Source of the DNA: Pseudomonadota bacterium
GTDB taxonomy: Bacteria > Myxococcota_A > UBA9042 > GCA-2863065
Assembly: GCA_005776725.1 (NCBI GenBank)
Contig: SXOO01000267.1
Span: 58,708-122,707, forward strand
Reading direction: 5' to 3'
DNA: 64,000 bases
The notes under the pieces are model-generated. The model was not told the origin of the DNA. It did not search any database and worked only from the letters and a program-made list of their open reading frames with translations. The first letter of the stretch is position 1; every line of letters begins with the position of its first letter. The position numbers were made by a program, and so were the translations under genes. This document shows, piece by piece, positions 48,744-60,328 of this stretch.

Positions 48744-49997
48744 TCAGCTGCGGCGGCGCAGGCCGAAGGCGACCAGGAGCACGAGACCCAGGGCAGCGAA
48801 CGAGTTGGGCGTGCCCTTTCCGTCCACGGTGCACCCGGCAGCCTTCTCGCTGGAGCTGCCGGTACCGCCCGTGGCGCCATCCTCTGGATTCTCGGACCCG
48901 CCGCCGTCGCCGGATCCACCGGTGGGCGAGCCCCCGTTGTCGTCCTGACTGCCCTTCGTCGGGAAGGCCTCGCCGTCCGCCATCGGACCCCGGGGCGGCA
49001 GCGCCCCGGCCTCAGCGAACGACGTGTAGTAGGGCGGCACGCAGAGCGACTCGCTCTCCGGCTCCTCGGGGACCGGAGCAGGCTCAGGCGCCTCGCAGGA
49101 CTGACCCTCGGCGCAGGCGGTATCGGTGGCGCCGCCGCCAGAGACGGCAACCGTGAAGGCCTCGCACTCCCACTCGGCCGGGCAGTCGGCGTCTGACGTG
49201 CAGACCGTCTTCACGGGCTCGCAGTACTTCTCCTCGGACGGCGCGCAGGTGCACTCGGAGTCGATCGGGTCGGACGAGTCGCCGTCCTCAGACGGCGGGG
49301 CACCACCGCCGTCCGGCGCGGCGGGGTCGGTCGGCTCGGGCGTGGATCCGCCGCTACCGCTGCCGGAGGAGCCGGAGCACGAGCACTCTTCGTACGCCTT
49401 GCAGGTGAAGCCCTCGCCGCAGTCCGCGTCCGCATCGCAGGTGCCAGCCCACTTCGGCTGACACTGCGAGGAGGTCCCGCTCTCACAGGGCTCCGGCTCG
49501 GGACACTCGGACCCGGGCGCACAGTCGATAGCGGGCATGGCGCACGGCATCTCGAACGTCACGCACTCGAGCCCCTCGCCGCAGTCAGCGTCGGTGGAGC
49601 AGGGCTTGGGTGAGCAGCCCTTGTACTCCACGGGCTCCGTCGGCTCGCCGCACCCGCAGTCCGGCTGGCCCTCGGGGCAGACGCAGCCACTGCCCATGCT
49701 ACCCATCACCTCGCACGAGAAGCCCGTGGGGCAGTCGGTGTCTGACTCGCACCCGTTCATCGAGCCGCCGTCTCCGCCATCGGAGCCCCCGCCGTCCTCG
49801 ACGGCGACGCACGAGGACGGGCAACTGGGCGGCTCACAGCTCTCGTCATCGGGGTCGCAGGCGACGGGCAAGCACGGCGCCGGAGCGCAAAGCTCGCCGC
49901 TCCCGCAGTCAGCGTTCGATTGGCACTCCTCACCCGCAGCGAAGGCGGCTCCCGAGCTGAGCATGACGGCCAAACCAAGGGTCTTGTCGAGCTTCAT
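48744..49997 (-). CDS. Secreted Cys-rich protein with MYXO-CTERM-like sorting tail
   Basis: Signal MKLDKTLGLAVMLSSGAAFAAGEE; many CxxDxDCGxGxxC modules; C-term AAGCTVDGKGTPNSFAALGLVLLVAFGLRRRS. Confidence 0.75.
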   Translation of the reverse strand: MKLDKTLGLAVMLSSGAAFAAGEECQSNADCGSGELCAPAPCLPVACDPDDESCEPPSCPSSCVAVEDGGGSDGGDGGSMNGCESDTDCPTGFSCEVMGSMGSGCVCPEGQPDCGCGEPTEPVEYKGCSPKPCSTDADCGEGLECVTFEMPCAMPAIDCAPGSECPEPEPCESGTSSQCQPKWAGTCDADADCGEGFTCKAYEECSCSGSSGSGSGGSTPEPTDPAAPDGGGAPPSEDGDSSDPIDSECTCAPSEEKYCEPVKTVCTSDADCPAEWECEAFTVAVSGGGATDTACAEGQSCEAPEPAPVPEEPESESLCVPPYYTSFAEAGALPPRGPMADGEAFPTKGSQDDNGGSPTGGSGDGGGSENPEDGATGGTGSSSEKAAGCTVDGKGTPNSFAALGLVLLVAFGLRRRS

Positions 49998-50243
49998 CGT
50001 GTGTCCTCCGGCCGCTCCCGCGGCACCTGGTGTTCGTTTGCTCGGCGGTCCGGAGACCAGCAAGCGGGCAAGTGTCCAGATTAGCTAGCACGCCGCGTGC
50101 CAAGCTACTTCCGTCGCGATCCGCCCCAAGCGTGAAGCGCATGCCAACGGGCCAATCCGGGGCCGGCAGCGCTCCGGACCTGGCACAGGCCGGGTGACGC
50201 GCCGGGCATCACGACGACATGCCGAGCTGAAAGTGTCAAATAT

Positions 50244-53200
50244 TCATCCACGCCGAAGCCCTAGGCCGAGGGTGTGCCCGAGGCCCGACGCCACGGTCAG
50301 GAGGGCGGCGGGAAGTGACAGGGCCACCTTCAGGGGCGCCAGGGCGTCGCGCCAGAGACCACCTGCGTAGCTCGGCTGAACCACCGCGTCGAGCACGGGC
50401 AGGAGCCCCAGCGCCAAGGTGGAGATCACAGCCACGGCTGCCAGCAGGATCGGACGCCCCGTGAGCAACGCGCCTGCAGGGAGGACACAGAGCAACGGGG
50501 CGAGCGCGGCGGCGAACAGCCAGCCGCCCGCCGGGTGGCTGGAGGACAGCGCATGCAGGGTGCCCGTGCCGAGGGTGGCCGCCGTCAAGCCCAGTCCCAG
50601 GGACAGGAGGAACACCGCCCCACCGAGCATCCGCTGCCTGGTACCTCGGCGAAGGCACGCCGCTGCCAGAAGGAGCGCCGGTCCGACGAGCTGAACGAGG
50701 AGCACGGTCGCGAGCGACGGCTCCCGGAGGAGCTGGGCGGTCGCCGTGTTACCCGCGAAGACGCCGCTCGACACCGAGGTCGCGAGCTGACCGATCGCCA
50801 CTGCGAGCAGCGCTCCTCCGCACACAGTCAGCGCGAGCGACCGAACCAGCGCTGCCATGGGGACCGCCGCCAACGTGAGGAGCGTGCCGAGGAACAGTGC
50901 GGACGAGAGCCCAGCGCCCGCGCTGTCGAGGGCGACAAACCACGGCGCCACGAGGCGCCCGTCGCGGTCGGTGCCCGGGAGAGCAAAAGCCTGGAGGAGA
51001 AAGAGCCCGGCCAGCAGCGTGGTCGAGCGCATTCGCCGGTCGGCGTCGCCCACGAGGTCGTAGGCGGCCTCGGAGAGCCACATGCCCCCCGCGTCCTCGC
51101 CCGACGACAGCAGCATGACCTCAGAGTCCCGCACGCCGCCCGGGTGCACCTCTACGGAGACCTCTGGCGCGTTGGCGAGGCGCTGTTGGAACGCGGGCGA
51201 GAACATGGGCGGCGCGGCGACGCGGCCCGCGGGGCGCGCTTGCGGAGACGGACGGCGCTCCCGCGGCACCTCGGTCAGGCGAACCGGCAGCGGCGGGGGC
51301 TGCTGAGGCAGCGCCTCGGCAGGAGACGAGATTGGTGCGTCCGTCCCGAGGCCGAAGGCCGGCGTCTTCGGTGATGACGTCGGCGGCGGCGCCACGGGGG
51401 CTCGAGCAGCGGGGGCCGACAGCGGCGGGGGGGCCGGCGGGGTGGGTGGAGGGGGCGCAGGCGCGACGCCTTCGGAGGGGGCGAGTGTTGGCTCAAGCCG
51501 GACTCTTGGCCCGGAATCCCGGCGCGCGGGCCTCGGGTGCGCCACGAGAGGGACCTCGAGCACCGGCTCTGTGAGGGATCGCGAAGGGCCCTGAGAGGGC
51601 GGCTGCTCTTCGGCGGGCTCCAGTTGCGCGGGGTCGAGGAGCTCCGCGAACGCGGCTTCGGAGGAGAGCTCGTCGTGACGCTCTCCCGGTTCGTCGCTCA
51701 GCCAGTCCGGGTCGTCCTGTATCCGTTTTCGCCCGCGACGCTCACCCTCGAAGGACACAGCCGCGTCGGCCTCCCCGAGCAGCTGGTTGAACGTCTCGTC
51801 TCCCGCCGGCCGATCGAGCTCCGACACCGGGACCAACCAGGAGTCCGGCGCCTCCTTCTTGAGCCGCCGGCGGACGCTCGACGGCAGGCGGACCGGATCT
51901 CTCGGGAGCGGCGTCGGGAGCGGCGTCGGGGTCGGCGTCGGCGTCGGGGTCGGCGTCGGGGTCGGCGTCGGGGTCGGCGTCGGGGTCGGCGTCGGCGTCG
52001 GCGTCGGTGTCGGCGTCGGCGCCACTGGGACGTCGATGCCCGTGAACATGTCGTCGAGGAAGTCGTCGAGCTCTTCCAGCGCCTCCGTGACGCGGTAGCC
52101 CATCCGCCGTTGGACTGCCGCTGACTCGGCGCGGGGTTCGGGTGGTGCCGGCGTGCTCGGCTCGGGCCCCTCGGAGGGCGGCTGCCCCACGGTGACCAGG
52201 GCGCTCTCCCCCGCCTCGTCGTGAAGATCCACGTGGAGGTTCGCCGGCGGCTCGGCCAGGAGCTCTGTGGGACGCTCCGCCGGCCCGGCGCGGAGCATCA
52301 GCGCGAGTGCGCTGACGGGCTCTAGCGAAGGCGACGGGTCGGCGCTTTGGGTGTGGGCCAGAAAGAGCTGGGCCACATCGCCGGTCCCCACGTCTTGCAG
52401 GCGTTGCGCGGGCTCTCCCTGGAGCTCGAGGTGGCTCATATCTCGCGGGTCGGCGACGTCGATGGGCTCCACAGGGTCCCGGTGGAGCTCGAGGCGCGCC
52501 ACGTCTCTTGCGTCCGCTACCTCCAACGGCACAGGCGGCGCGCCCGAGAGCAGGACCTGCGCGACACCCCGCGGGTCGGCCACGTCCAGGGGCTCAGGCG
52601 GGACGTGCGCGAGCAGGACCTGCGCGACACCCCGCGGGTCGGCCACGTCCAGGGGCTCAGGCGGGACGTGCGCGAGCACCACCTCGGTGACCTCCCGCAC
52701 ATACGCGCCGTCCAGCGGCGCCGCGCGCGCTTCCGAGACTGCCTCGTCTGCGGCGTCCAGCGGCGTAGGCCGCACGGCGGCTAGCTCGATGTGTGCCGCC
52801 TCTTGCGCCTCCGGCTCCGACCCCTCCCGGGGACGCTCGGCGGGCGCGCCGGGCAGCAGCTGAGCCAGGGACGGGGACTCGAACGCAATGTCTACGTCCG
52901 CCGCTACCGGCTCCGGGGCGTCGGCGGCTTCGACCACCAGGCGCCCTGTCTCGCCTTTCAGGCGACCATCTTGGAGGACTTCAAGCGCGTCTGCGCGTCC
53001 CCCGAGGTCGACCGAGACCGTGTGGCTGGCTTGGAGGTCCTCTGTGGCAGGTGCGGGCTCGGCCGTGAGCCCGAGGCCCACCTCCGACGTCGACTCGAAG
53101 ACGCTCGGGGGCGCCTCGGCCTGCGGCTCGATGTGGAGCGTGGCGCTCTCAGTCGCTCCGAGCGACGGCGTGGGCGGCGGCTCGATCGCCCCAATCTGGA

Positions 53201-53651
53201 GCTCTTGCGTCGTCTCGGCGCTCGGCTGCTCCAGCTCCGCGTCCTCGAGGCGACTCAGCGGCACCGCCCAGTGTGCCTCGACCTCGACCGGCGGATCCGG
53301 CACGAACACTGGCAGGAGCTGCGTCACCTCGGGGGGCGGCTCCTGCAACGCCGTGGCCTCGAGCTCGGCCACTTCTGGGTGCTCGGCGCTGGGGGGAGCC
53401 GGCGGCTCGCGCGGCGCCTCCTGGGGGTCTTCCCCGCGCAACCATGCGCGATCGTCGGTAGCACCCCAGTCGAGCTCCGGTAAGGGCAACCAGCCCGAGG
53501 CCTCGGACGCCGCGCGTGGAGAATCGCCCTCGACGCGTGCCGCACCGGGTCGGCCCGGTCTTGCGCCGGAGAATCCGTATGCCCCCGCGAACCCTGACGG
53601 GCCCGGGGCGCGCGGCCCGCGTTTGGGCCCATTCGTGGTGCGCTGACTCAC
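50244..53651 (-). CDS. Very large Pro/Glu-rich disordered protein with C-terminal polytopic membrane domain
   Basis: ~800 aa low-complexity N-terminal part with (TP)n and 21-aa repeats, then several hydrophobic helices; GTG start 53651. Confidence 0.65.
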   Translation of the reverse strand: MSQRTTNGPKRGPRAPGPSGFAGAYGFSGARPGRPGAARVEGDSPRAASEASGWLPLPELDWGATDDRAWLRGEDPQEAPREPPAPPSAEHPEVAELEATALQEPPPEVTQLLPVFVPDPPVEVEAHWAVPLSRLEDAELEQPSAETTQELQIGAIEPPPTPSLGATESATLHIEPQAEAPPSVFESTSEVGLGLTAEPAPATEDLQASHTVSVDLGGRADALEVLQDGRLKGETGRLVVEAADAPEPVAADVDIAFESPSLAQLLPGAPAERPREGSEPEAQEAAHIELAAVRPTPLDAADEAVSEARAAPLDGAYVREVTEVVLAHVPPEPLDVADPRGVAQVLLAHVPPEPLDVADPRGVAQVLLSGAPPVPLEVADARDVARLELHRDPVEPIDVADPRDMSHLELQGEPAQRLQDVGTGDVAQLFLAHTQSADPSPSLEPVSALALMLRAGPAERPTELLAEPPANLHVDLHDEAGESALVTVGQPPSEGPEPSTPAPPEPRAESAAVQRRMGYRVTEALEELDDFLDDMFTGIDVPVAPTPTPTPTPTPTPTPTPTPTPTPTPTPTPTPTPLPTPLPRDPVRLPSSVRRRLKKEAPDSWLVPVSELDRPAGDETFNQLLGEADAAVSFEGERRGRKRIQDDPDWLSDEPGERHDELSSEAAFAELLDPAQLEPAEEQPPSQGPSRSLTEPVLEVPLVAHPRPARRDSGPRVRLEPTLAPSEGVAPAPPPPTPPAPPPLSAPAARAPVAPPPTSSPKTPAFGLGTDAPISSPAEALPQQPPPLPVRLTEVPRERRPSPQARPAGRVAAPPMFSPAFQQRLANAPEVSVEVHPGGVRDSEVMLLSSGEDAGGMWLSEAAYDLVGDADRRMRSTTLLAGLFLLQAFALPGTDRDGRLVAPWFVALDSAGAGLSSALFLGTLLTLAAVPMAALVRSLALTVCGGALLAVAIGQLATSVSSGVFAGNTATAQLLREPSLATVLLVQLVGPALLLAAACLRRGTRQRMLGGAVFLLSLGLGLTAATLGTGTLHALSSSHPAGGWLFAAALAPLLCVLPAGALLTGRPILLAAVAVISTLALGLLPVLDAVVQPSYAGGLWRDALAPLKVALSLPAALLTVASGLGHTLGLGLRRG
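51909..52023 (-). repeat. GTCGGC/GTCGGG hexanucleotide microsatellite encoding (TP)n
   Basis: Direct reading of tandem 6-mers. Confidence 0.95.
52548..52673 (-). repeat. Two identical adjacent 63-bp repeats (21-aa unit [21 protein letters not shown])
   Basis: 52548-52610 and 52611-52673 identical; degenerate copies flank. Confidence 0.95.
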
Positions 53652-53864
53652 TGCACTCCCGCAGGCTGCACCTTCGCATTGTTGCGCCGCTCTGACAAAA
53701 CGCGTGGCTACGCCGAGGCGGTTGCGTCGCCGCGCCGCCACACTCGTGGCCCACCTGTGGCGCGCGCACCTCTCCTCGCCGGCGCCTGATCGGCTCACGT
53801 CATGCGATCGGGGCCTTGGCACGCCCCGCGCTAAGCGAAGCCGCAAGACCCTAGGAGACCACCC

Positions 53865-55463
53865 ATGCGTGCTGCGATTCCCCTGCTCCTGCTCTCGACC
53901 AGCGCTTGCTTCCCTGGGGCTGGTTATTCACCGGACGACATGGGCTCCGCCAACGGCGGGTACGCCCCGCCGGCCGGGAACCCGCATCTACCGCCGAGCG
54001 GCGGCGCCCCCCAGGCCCCCGCGCCCGGTCCGACCGTGCCGGCGGCCCCGGCCAGCCCCACCTGCTCCGCCGATGCCACTGTTGGGTCGTGCGCGGGCAA
54101 CCAGCTCACATACTGCGACGACGGCCAGAACCAGCAGATCGACTGCTCGGCCAACGGTAAGGTCTGCGCCTTCGACCCCACCAACGAGTGGTTCGACTGC
54201 CTCGCGCCCGCCACCACGCTGGCGGACAGCTGTGGCAGCGTCACCGAAGAGGGGCTCTGTGACGGCCACAACCTCGTCTACTGCAGCGACGGGAAGCTCC
54301 TCGGAGCGGACTGCGGGCAGAACGGCGGCACCTGCGGCTGGATCGCCTCCAAGTCCTGGTACGACTGCGTCGCGGTCGGCAGCCGGAACCCGCGAGTGGA
54401 CACCTGCCCCGGCGTGCCGGCGGAGGGCGTTTGCGCGGCCGACATCCTGGGGGTCTGCGACGGCGGCACGATCACGAAGACTGACTGCGCCGCAGCCGGC
54501 GCACGGTGTGTGGTGGACACCAGCGGACTCGCCAGCTGCGTCGTGGACGAGCCTGCGAGCGCGTGCGGCGCCATCGATGGCGTTGGCGAGTGTCAGGGTG
54601 ACAGCGTGGTCTGGTGCGACGGCAATGCGCTCGCGTCACTCGACTGCGCCGCTGGCGGGCGCGTCTGCGGGTGGAACGCCGACCAGGGGTTCTTCGACTG
54701 CGTCGACGCGCCGGTGGTTGTGGATCCCTGCAACGGCATCACCGGCGAGGGGATCTGCAGCGCGGGCCTGCTCACCTACTGCGACGGGACCGGGCTCGTG
54801 GACGTCGCCTGCGACTTCGGCTGCGGCTGGAACGCCGACGCAGCGTACTTCGACTGCCTCCCGGAGCCGGTGGACCCTTGCGGAGGAATCGACACCGCGG
54901 GGATCTGCGACGGCAACGTGCTCACGTACTGCGACGGGCTCGGGCTCGTCAGCGCGGAGTGCGCCTACGGCTGCGGCTGGAACACCGTCACCACGCTCAG
55001 CGAGTGCCTCCCGGAGCCGGTGGACCCCTGCGGGGGGATCGCCGCCGCCGGTCTCTGTACCGGGTCGACGCTCCAGTACTGCCAGAACGGCGCGGTGGTG
55101 GTGGTGGAGGAGTGCGTCTTCGGGTGCGCCTTCGACGCGCTCGCCGGCCTCTCGACCTGCCTGCCCCCGCCCCCCGTGGACCCCTGCGACGGGATCGACG
55201 CCTGGGGGATCTGCGAGGGCGACACGCTCGCCTTCTGTCAGGACGCGACGCTCATCGTCGAAGACTGCGCCTTCGGCTGCGGTGTGCTGGAAGACGGGAC
55301 CGCCGTGTGCCTCGAGGACCCGAACGCGTGCGGCGACATCGACGCCGTGGGGACGTGCGACGGCGACGCGCTCTGGTACTGCCAGGACGGCACGCTCGTC
55401 ACCGAGAGCTGCGCCTTCGGCTGCGGCTTCGACGAGGCCACGGGCTTCTTCATCTGCCTCTGA
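53865..55463 (+). CDS. Secreted lipoprotein with tandem ~46-aa six-Cys modules
   Basis: LLLLSTSACFPGAG lipobox; repeats DPCGGIDTAGICDGNVLTYCDGLGLVSAECAYGCGWN...CLPEPV. Confidence 0.75.
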   Translation: MRAAIPLLLLSTSACFPGAGYSPDDMGSANGGYAPPAGNPHLPPSGGAPQAPAPGPTVPAAPASPTCSADATVGSCAGNQLTYCDDGQNQQIDCSANGKVCAFDPTNEWFDCLAPATTLADSCGSVTEEGLCDGHNLVYCSDGKLLGADCGQNGGTCGWIASKSWYDCVAVGSRNPRVDTCPGVPAEGVCAADILGVCDGGTITKTDCAAAGARCVVDTSGLASCVVDEPASACGAIDGVGECQGDSVVWCDGNALASLDCAAGGRVCGWNADQGFFDCVDAPVVVDPCNGITGEGICSAGLLTYCDGTGLVDVACDFGCGWNADAAYFDCLPEPVDPCGGIDTAGICDGNVLTYCDGLGLVSAECAYGCGWNTVTTLSECLPEPVDPCGGIAAAGLCTGSTLQYCQNGAVVVVEECVFGCAFDALAGLSTCLPPPPVDPCDGIDAWGICEGDTLAFCQDATLIVEDCAFGCGVLEDGTAVCLEDPNACGDIDAVGTCDGDALWYCQDGTLVTESCAFGCGFDEATGFFICL

Positions 55464-55490
55464 GTCTCTTGACTGAGTGCCTCGCCCACT

Positions 55491-55531
55491 CCCGCACCCC
55501 GGTCACTCCCTCTTGGGGGACTGGGTGCGGG
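55491..55531. terminator. Bidirectional hairpin between convergent genes
   Basis: CCCGCACCC...GGGTGCGGG stem with internal extension and TCTT loop. Confidence 0.6.
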
Positions 55532-55550
55532 GGGCAGAGGCCTGACGCGG

Positions 55551-57044
55551 CTACTCCCCGGGTGAGTCGCTGAACTCCTTGCCATCGTGGGTCCAGAGAC
55601 GCGGCTTCCCTTCAATTTGGGTGCGGACGTGGACCGGCCGAGACCAGATTCGGAACACGTTGAGCAGCGTCTCGCGCCCCCACTTCTGATCGAGGTCCAC
55701 GCCGTCGTGGCGGTGCAGCAGGAGCAGCTCGCCGCGGTTCTTGAAGTTGGCGTTCTCGGCGAAGATGAACGGCTGCCCGAAGTTGGTCAGCTGCCCCAGG
55801 AGCTTCTGCTTGATCGAGCGGAAGTCGCGGCTGAAGATCTCGAAGCCCTGGCGCTTCTTGTTGTACTCGAAGGTGAAGAGCTTCTGCCGCCAGCAGAACT
55901 CGGGCGTGAGGAACTCGTCGAGGAACGTGACGTCGTTGTGGATGCGCCGCACCTCGAAGATCTTGTCCCGCCCGTGGCCGAGCCGCCGGTTCCAGTGGAG
56001 CTTCTCGTCGAGGTCCTCGCAGTCGTCGTATTCCTTGCCGAAGCGGCCGCGGTCCCAGCGGTCTTCGATGTCCCGGAAGAGCTCGATCCCGATCTTGTAC
56101 GGGTTGATCCCCCCGGGCGACACGGCCATGGTGGCGGAGTGCGTCTCGGCGAAGTCGACGATCTCGGCGTCGGTGAGCGCGTCCTGCGTCATGATCGTGG
56201 AGTGCCAGTAGCTGGCCCAACCCTCGTTCATGATCTTGGTCATCCCCTGGGGCGCGAAGTAGTACGCCTCGGAGATAACCATGTTCAGTACGTCCTCCTG
56301 CCACTTCTTCAGCGGGGCGTTACGCGCAAGGAACGTGACCACGTCCAGCATGGGCTCCTTCGGGAACTTCCGATCCTGGGTCTTGCGCTGGGTCTCGAGC
56401 CGCTCCTTCTCCTTGGCAAGAACCTCCTCGGGGTTGATGTAGCGCTCGAGGTAGCCGCGCGACGCCGTGAGCCGAGGCACCTCCACGGGGATGTCGAGGT
56501 CCTCAGGCTCGGGCGTGGGGTCGGGGCGCCGAATGTAGGGAGAGTGACGATCGATGAGGTTCTCGAGCGAGAGGCACACGTCGAGGAAGGTCTCGACCTC
56601 GTCGATGCCGACCTTGTCGATGTAGCGCCGCACCCGGGCGCCATGGTTGGCCATCTGGTCAACCATCTTCCGGTTCGTGGGTGAGAACCACAGGTTGTTC
56701 TTGAAGAAGTCGCAGTGCCCGTAGACGTGGGCCATGACCATCTTCTGCTCGGTGGTGCTGTTGCCCTCAAGCAGGTAGGCGTAGCAGGGGTCGTTGTTGA
56801 TGACGAGCTCGTAGATCTTGTGCAGCCCGTAGCTGAAGGACTTCGACATGCGCTCGTACTCCATGCCGAAACGCCAGTGCGGATAACGCACCGGGAAGCC
56901 GCCGTAGGAGGCGACCTCGTTCATTCGCTGGTAGTCGACCATCTCGAAGATCGTGTCGAAGAACTCGAGCCCGTACTTCTTGGCGTGCGCCTCGATGTCG
57001 CGCTGGATGTCGCTGAGATAAGGCGGCAGCGTGAGCATCTTCAT
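55551..57044 (-). CDS. SpoVR family protein
   Basis: FFDTIFEMVDYQRMNEVASYGGFPVRYPHWRFGMEYERMSKSFSYGLHKIYELVINNDPCYAYLLEGN; NEGWASYWHS. Confidence 0.93.
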   Translation of the reverse strand: MKMLTLPPYLSDIQRDIEAHAKKYGLEFFDTIFEMVDYQRMNEVASYGGFPVRYPHWRFGMEYERMSKSFSYGLHKIYELVINNDPCYAYLLEGNSTTEQKMVMAHVYGHCDFFKNNLWFSPTNRKMVDQMANHGARVRRYIDKVGIDEVETFLDVCLSLENLIDRHSPYIRRPDPTPEPEDLDIPVEVPRLTASRGYLERYINPEEVLAKEKERLETQRKTQDRKFPKEPMLDVVTFLARNAPLKKWQEDVLNMVISEAYYFAPQGMTKIMNEGWASYWHSTIMTQDALTDAEIVDFAETHSATMAVSPGGINPYKIGIELFRDIEDRWDRGRFGKEYDDCEDLDEKLHWNRRLGHGRDKIFEVRRIHNDVTFLDEFLTPEFCWRQKLFTFEYNKKRQGFEIFSRDFRSIKQKLLGQLTNFGQPFIFAENANFKNRGELLLLHRHDGVDLDQKWGRETLLNVFRIWSRPVHVRTQIEGKPRLWTHDGKEFSDSPGE

Positions 57045-57051
57045 GGCCGGG

Positions 57052-58164
57052 TCACCGCCCCTTCCCGAGGAACTCTTTGATGGACGCCACGATGCCGTCC
57101 TTGTTCTTGATCTCGCTCGTGACGACAGCGTCGTTGCCACCGAAGTGCTCGCGTAAGTCCTTGATGAACTGGCCGGAGCCGTATGGCGACTCGACCTGGC
57201 CATAGCAGAACATGTTGGACTTCGGGAGCAGCCGGTTCTTCATGAGCTGCATACATTCGAGAGTGTCGTCCACGCTCCAGTTGTCGCCGTCGGAGAAGTG
57301 GAACGGGTAGATGTTCCACTCGGTGACCGGGTAGCTCTCGTCGATGAGGTCGGCGCACAACTTGTAGGCGCTGGAGATCATCGTGCCGCCCGACTCCCGC
57401 GTGTGGAAGAAGGTGTCTCGATCCACCTCGCGCGCGGCCGCGTCGTGGATGATGTAGCGCGACTCGATGCCGTCGTATTGGCTGCGAAGCCACGTGTCGA
57501 TCCAGAAGGACTCGATGCGCACGATCTCCTTCTGCTCGTCTCCCATGGAGCCCGACACGTCCATCATGTAGATGATCACGGCGTTCGAGTGCGGCCGGGC
57601 CTCGGTCTTCCAGCTCCGGTACCGCTTGTCGTCGCGTACCGGGATGATGATCGGGTTCTTGGGATCGTAGATGCCGCTGGAGATCTGCCGTAGCAGCGCC
57701 TGCTTGAACGTGCGCCGGAAGTGCCGCAGCGACTCGGGGCCCGCACTTCGGATGCCGATGTAGCGGTCCCGCGTGTCTTGGATCTTGTCGAGGCCGCGCG
57801 GCAGGATCCGCGGCAGCTCCAGCTCTTCCCCAAGAATCTCGGCCAGCTCGTCGAGGCTGACGTCTACCTCGACGCCGTGCTCCCCGGCGTCCTTGCCCGC
57901 CTTGCCGGGCTCGCCTTCGCCGGGCTCGCCTTGGTCGAGCGGGTCGCCGGGGTCACCCTCCCCCTGCCCTACCCCGCCCTGCTGCTGGCTGCCGAAGCGG
58001 AAGCGCGGGATCTCGATCTGGGGCACGGGGACGGACACGGTGTCCTTCCCCTTCCGCCCCATGAGCTCGCCCTTCGAGATGAACTTCTTGAGGTTCTGCT
58101 TGATCTTGCCGCGGACGATCTGACGAAAGCGCGAGTGGTCCTTCTGAATGTTCAGAATGGACAC
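57052..58164 (-). CDS. yeaH: YeaH/YhbH family (DUF444) protein
   Basis: [25 protein letters not shown]...[28 protein letters not shown]. Confidence 0.92.
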   Translation of the reverse strand: MSILNIQKDHSRFRQIVRGKIKQNLKKFISKGELMGRKGKDTVSVPVPQIEIPRFRFGSQQQGGVGQGEGDPGDPLDQGEPGEGEPGKAGKDAGEHGVEVDVSLDELAEILGEELELPRILPRGLDKIQDTRDRYIGIRSAGPESLRHFRRTFKQALLRQISSGIYDPKNPIIIPVRDDKRYRSWKTEARPHSNAVIIYMMDVSGSMGDEQKEIVRIESFWIDTWLRSQYDGIESRYIIHDAAAREVDRDTFFHTRESGGTMISSAYKLCADLIDESYPVTEWNIYPFHFSDGDNWSVDDTLECMQLMKNRLLPKSNMFCYGQVESPYGSGQFIKDLREHFGGNDAVVTSEIKNKDGIVASIKEFLGKGR

Positions 58165-58167
58165 GGC

Positions 58168-60207
58168 TCAGCCCTTGGCGTCGCCGCGGGCGAAGATCGA
58201 CGCGACGAAGTTGAGCACGTCGGTCGCAGACTCCTCGTTGTAGCCGTAGTTCTTGATCAAGCGGTTCTTGACCACGTCGATCTTCTCTTGCGTCTCGCGA
58301 TCCACGACGCTGGAGACGAGCGAGGTGAGCTTGATCGTGTCTTTCTGGTCTTCGAACAGCTTCAGCTCGAGCGCTTTGTGGAGGCGCTCGTTCGTGCGGA
58401 AGTCGAAGGTCTTGCCATCGATCGCGAGGGCCCCGATGTAGTTCATGATCTCGCGGCGGAAGTCGTCCTTCCGGTTCTCGTGGATCTCGATCTTCTCCTC
58501 GACCGAGCGCATGAGCCGCTCATCCGGCGCCTCGTCGCGCCCCGTGTAGGGGTTCTTGACCTTCTCGCGCTGCGTGTAGGCCTTGACGTTGTCGATGTAG
58601 TTGGCGCAGAGGCGCGAGACCGCGTCCTCATCGGCGCTGATCGCACGCTGGACCTCGTTCTTCACGATGTCGGCGTACTCGTCGCGCACCACGGACAGGA
58701 GGTTCCGGTACTCGTCGCGCTCGTCCTCGTTGGTGATGAGCGAGTGCCCGCGTAGACCGCCCTCGAGCTCGTTCATGACGATGAACGGGTTGATGTGGGT
58801 GGCCCCGCCCTTCTCGGCGACGAGCGCGTTCGAGATCTTGTCCTGGATGTAGCGCGGCGAGATGCCGGCCATGCCCTCGCGCGGCGCCTCCTTGCGGAGC
58901 TCCTTGATGTTGTCCTGGGTGTACCCGGCGAGGGTCTTCCCGTCGTAGAGCTTCAGCTTCTGAAGGCGGGAGAGCTTGTGCTTCTTCGGGTCCTCGAGGC
59001 GCGTGAGGATCGCCCACATGGCGGCCACCTCGAGCGTATGCGGCGCGACATGGATCCCCTGCACCCGCTGGCGCCCGAAGTCCTTCTCGTAGATCCGCAC
59101 CTCCTCCGAGAGCTTGGTGATGTAGGGGATGTCGATCTTGATCGTGCGGTCCCGCAACGCCTCCATGAACTCGTTGCCCAGGAGCTTCTTGTACTCGGCC
59201 TCGTTCGTGTGGCCGAGGATGACCTCGTCGATGTCCGTCTGCGCGAACTTCTTCGGCTTGATCCGGTGCTCTTGCGTGGCGCCGAGGAGGTCGTAGAGGA
59301 ACGCGACGTCCAGCTTCAGGATCTCGACGAACTCCACGATGCCGCGGTTGGCCACGCAGAACTCGCCGTCGAAATTAAACGCCCGCGGGTCCGAGTCAGA
59401 CCCGTAGATGGCGATCTTTCGGTAGTTGATGTCGCCCGTGAGCTCGGTGGAGTCCTGGTTCTTCTCGTCCTTCGGCTGGAAGGTGCCCACGCCGATGCGG
59501 TCCTGCTCACTGAACACGAGCCGGCGGACCCGGATGTGCTTCTTCACCACCGTGGCCCAGTGGCCGTCGTACTTCTTCATGAGGAAGTCGAACCAGTAGC
59601 GGCAGTGCGGGTTGAGCTCCCCTCGCACGTCCACGGGGTATCGACCCTTGAGGTTGAGCTCGTCCACGGCCCGCTTGCGCCAGGCCAGCGGGATGAGCTT
59701 CAAGGGGTCCTCGTTCATCGGGCTCGGCAGCACCTCGGTCTGGCCTTGCTCGTTCTCGATGATCCAGTCGAAGGTGTAGAGCGCGCCGGCCGGCGTGCGG
59801 CTGAAGCGCTCGAGCCCCTTCTTGAGGAGCCGGGCGATGGTGGACTTCGAGCTTCCGACGGGGCCGTGCAGAAGGATGACGCGCTTCTCGGGCCCGTACC
59901 GCCACGCGGCGGCCTTGAACACCTGCACCAGCTTCATGAGCGGCAGGTCGAGGCCGAAGATGCCGTCCTTGCCGCCGTCGGCCGGGTCGTCGAAGAAGTT
60001 GTAGTGGATGATGGTCTTCTTGTTGTCGACGTACTGGCGCTCGCCGGCCGCGAGGACCATGTCGTACATGCGCTGATAGGCCGTGCGGCACACGTCGGGG
60101 TTGCTCTTCACGAGCTGGAGGTAGTCGTCGAACGATCCGCTCCAGTTGAGCTCCTGGAACTCCTGGATGTCGTAGAGCTTCTCGAGGCTGTCGATGAGCG
60201 CGGCCAT
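58168..60207 (-). CDS. prkA: PrkA-type AAA/serine protein kinase
   Basis: [26 protein letters not shown]-terminal PrkA domain; operon with yeaH and spoVR. Confidence 0.93.
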   Translation of the reverse strand: MAALIDSLEKLYDIQEFQELNWSGSFDDYLQLVKSNPDVCRTAYQRMYDMVLAAGERQYVDNKKTIIHYNFFDDPADGGKDGIFGLDLPLMKLVQVFKAAAWRYGPEKRVILLHGPVGSSKSTIARLLKKGLERFSRTPAGALYTFDWIIENEQGQTEVLPSPMNEDPLKLIPLAWRKRAVDELNLKGRYPVDVRGELNPHCRYWFDFLMKKYDGHWATVVKKHIRVRRLVFSEQDRIGVGTFQPKDEKNQDSTELTGDINYRKIAIYGSDSDPRAFNFDGEFCVANRGIVEFVEILKLDVAFLYDLLGATQEHRIKPKKFAQTDIDEVILGHTNEAEYKKLLGNEFMEALRDRTIKIDIPYITKLSEEVRIYEKDFGRQRVQGIHVAPHTLEVAAMWAILTRLEDPKKHKLSRLQKLKLYDGKTLAGYTQDNIKELRKEAPREGMAGISPRYIQDKISNALVAEKGGATHINPFIVMNELEGGLRGHSLITNEDERDEYRNLLSVVRDEYADIVKNEVQRAISADEDAVSRLCANYIDNVKAYTQREKVKNPYTGRDEAPDERLMRSVEEKIEIHENRKDDFRREIMNYIGALAIDGKTFDFRTNERLHKALELKLFEDQKDTIKLTSLVSSVVDRETQEKIDVVKNRLIKNYGYNEESATDVLNFVASIFARGDAKG

Positions 60208-60328
60208 TGCGGGAAATACCTCCATTCCTGGGCCGCGTGCACCGCGGCGGGAGCCGCAGTGTGAACCCGGAACATGGGCCCGTCCACTTCGCTTGAAGCA
60301 CTCGGCAGACGGCTGGTAGAAGGGCGCG

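Noticed and set aside
52508-52690. Short plus-strand repeat ORF over the 63-bp repeats
   Set aside because: Arg/Pro/Gly-rich antisense reading of the minus-strand repeat protein
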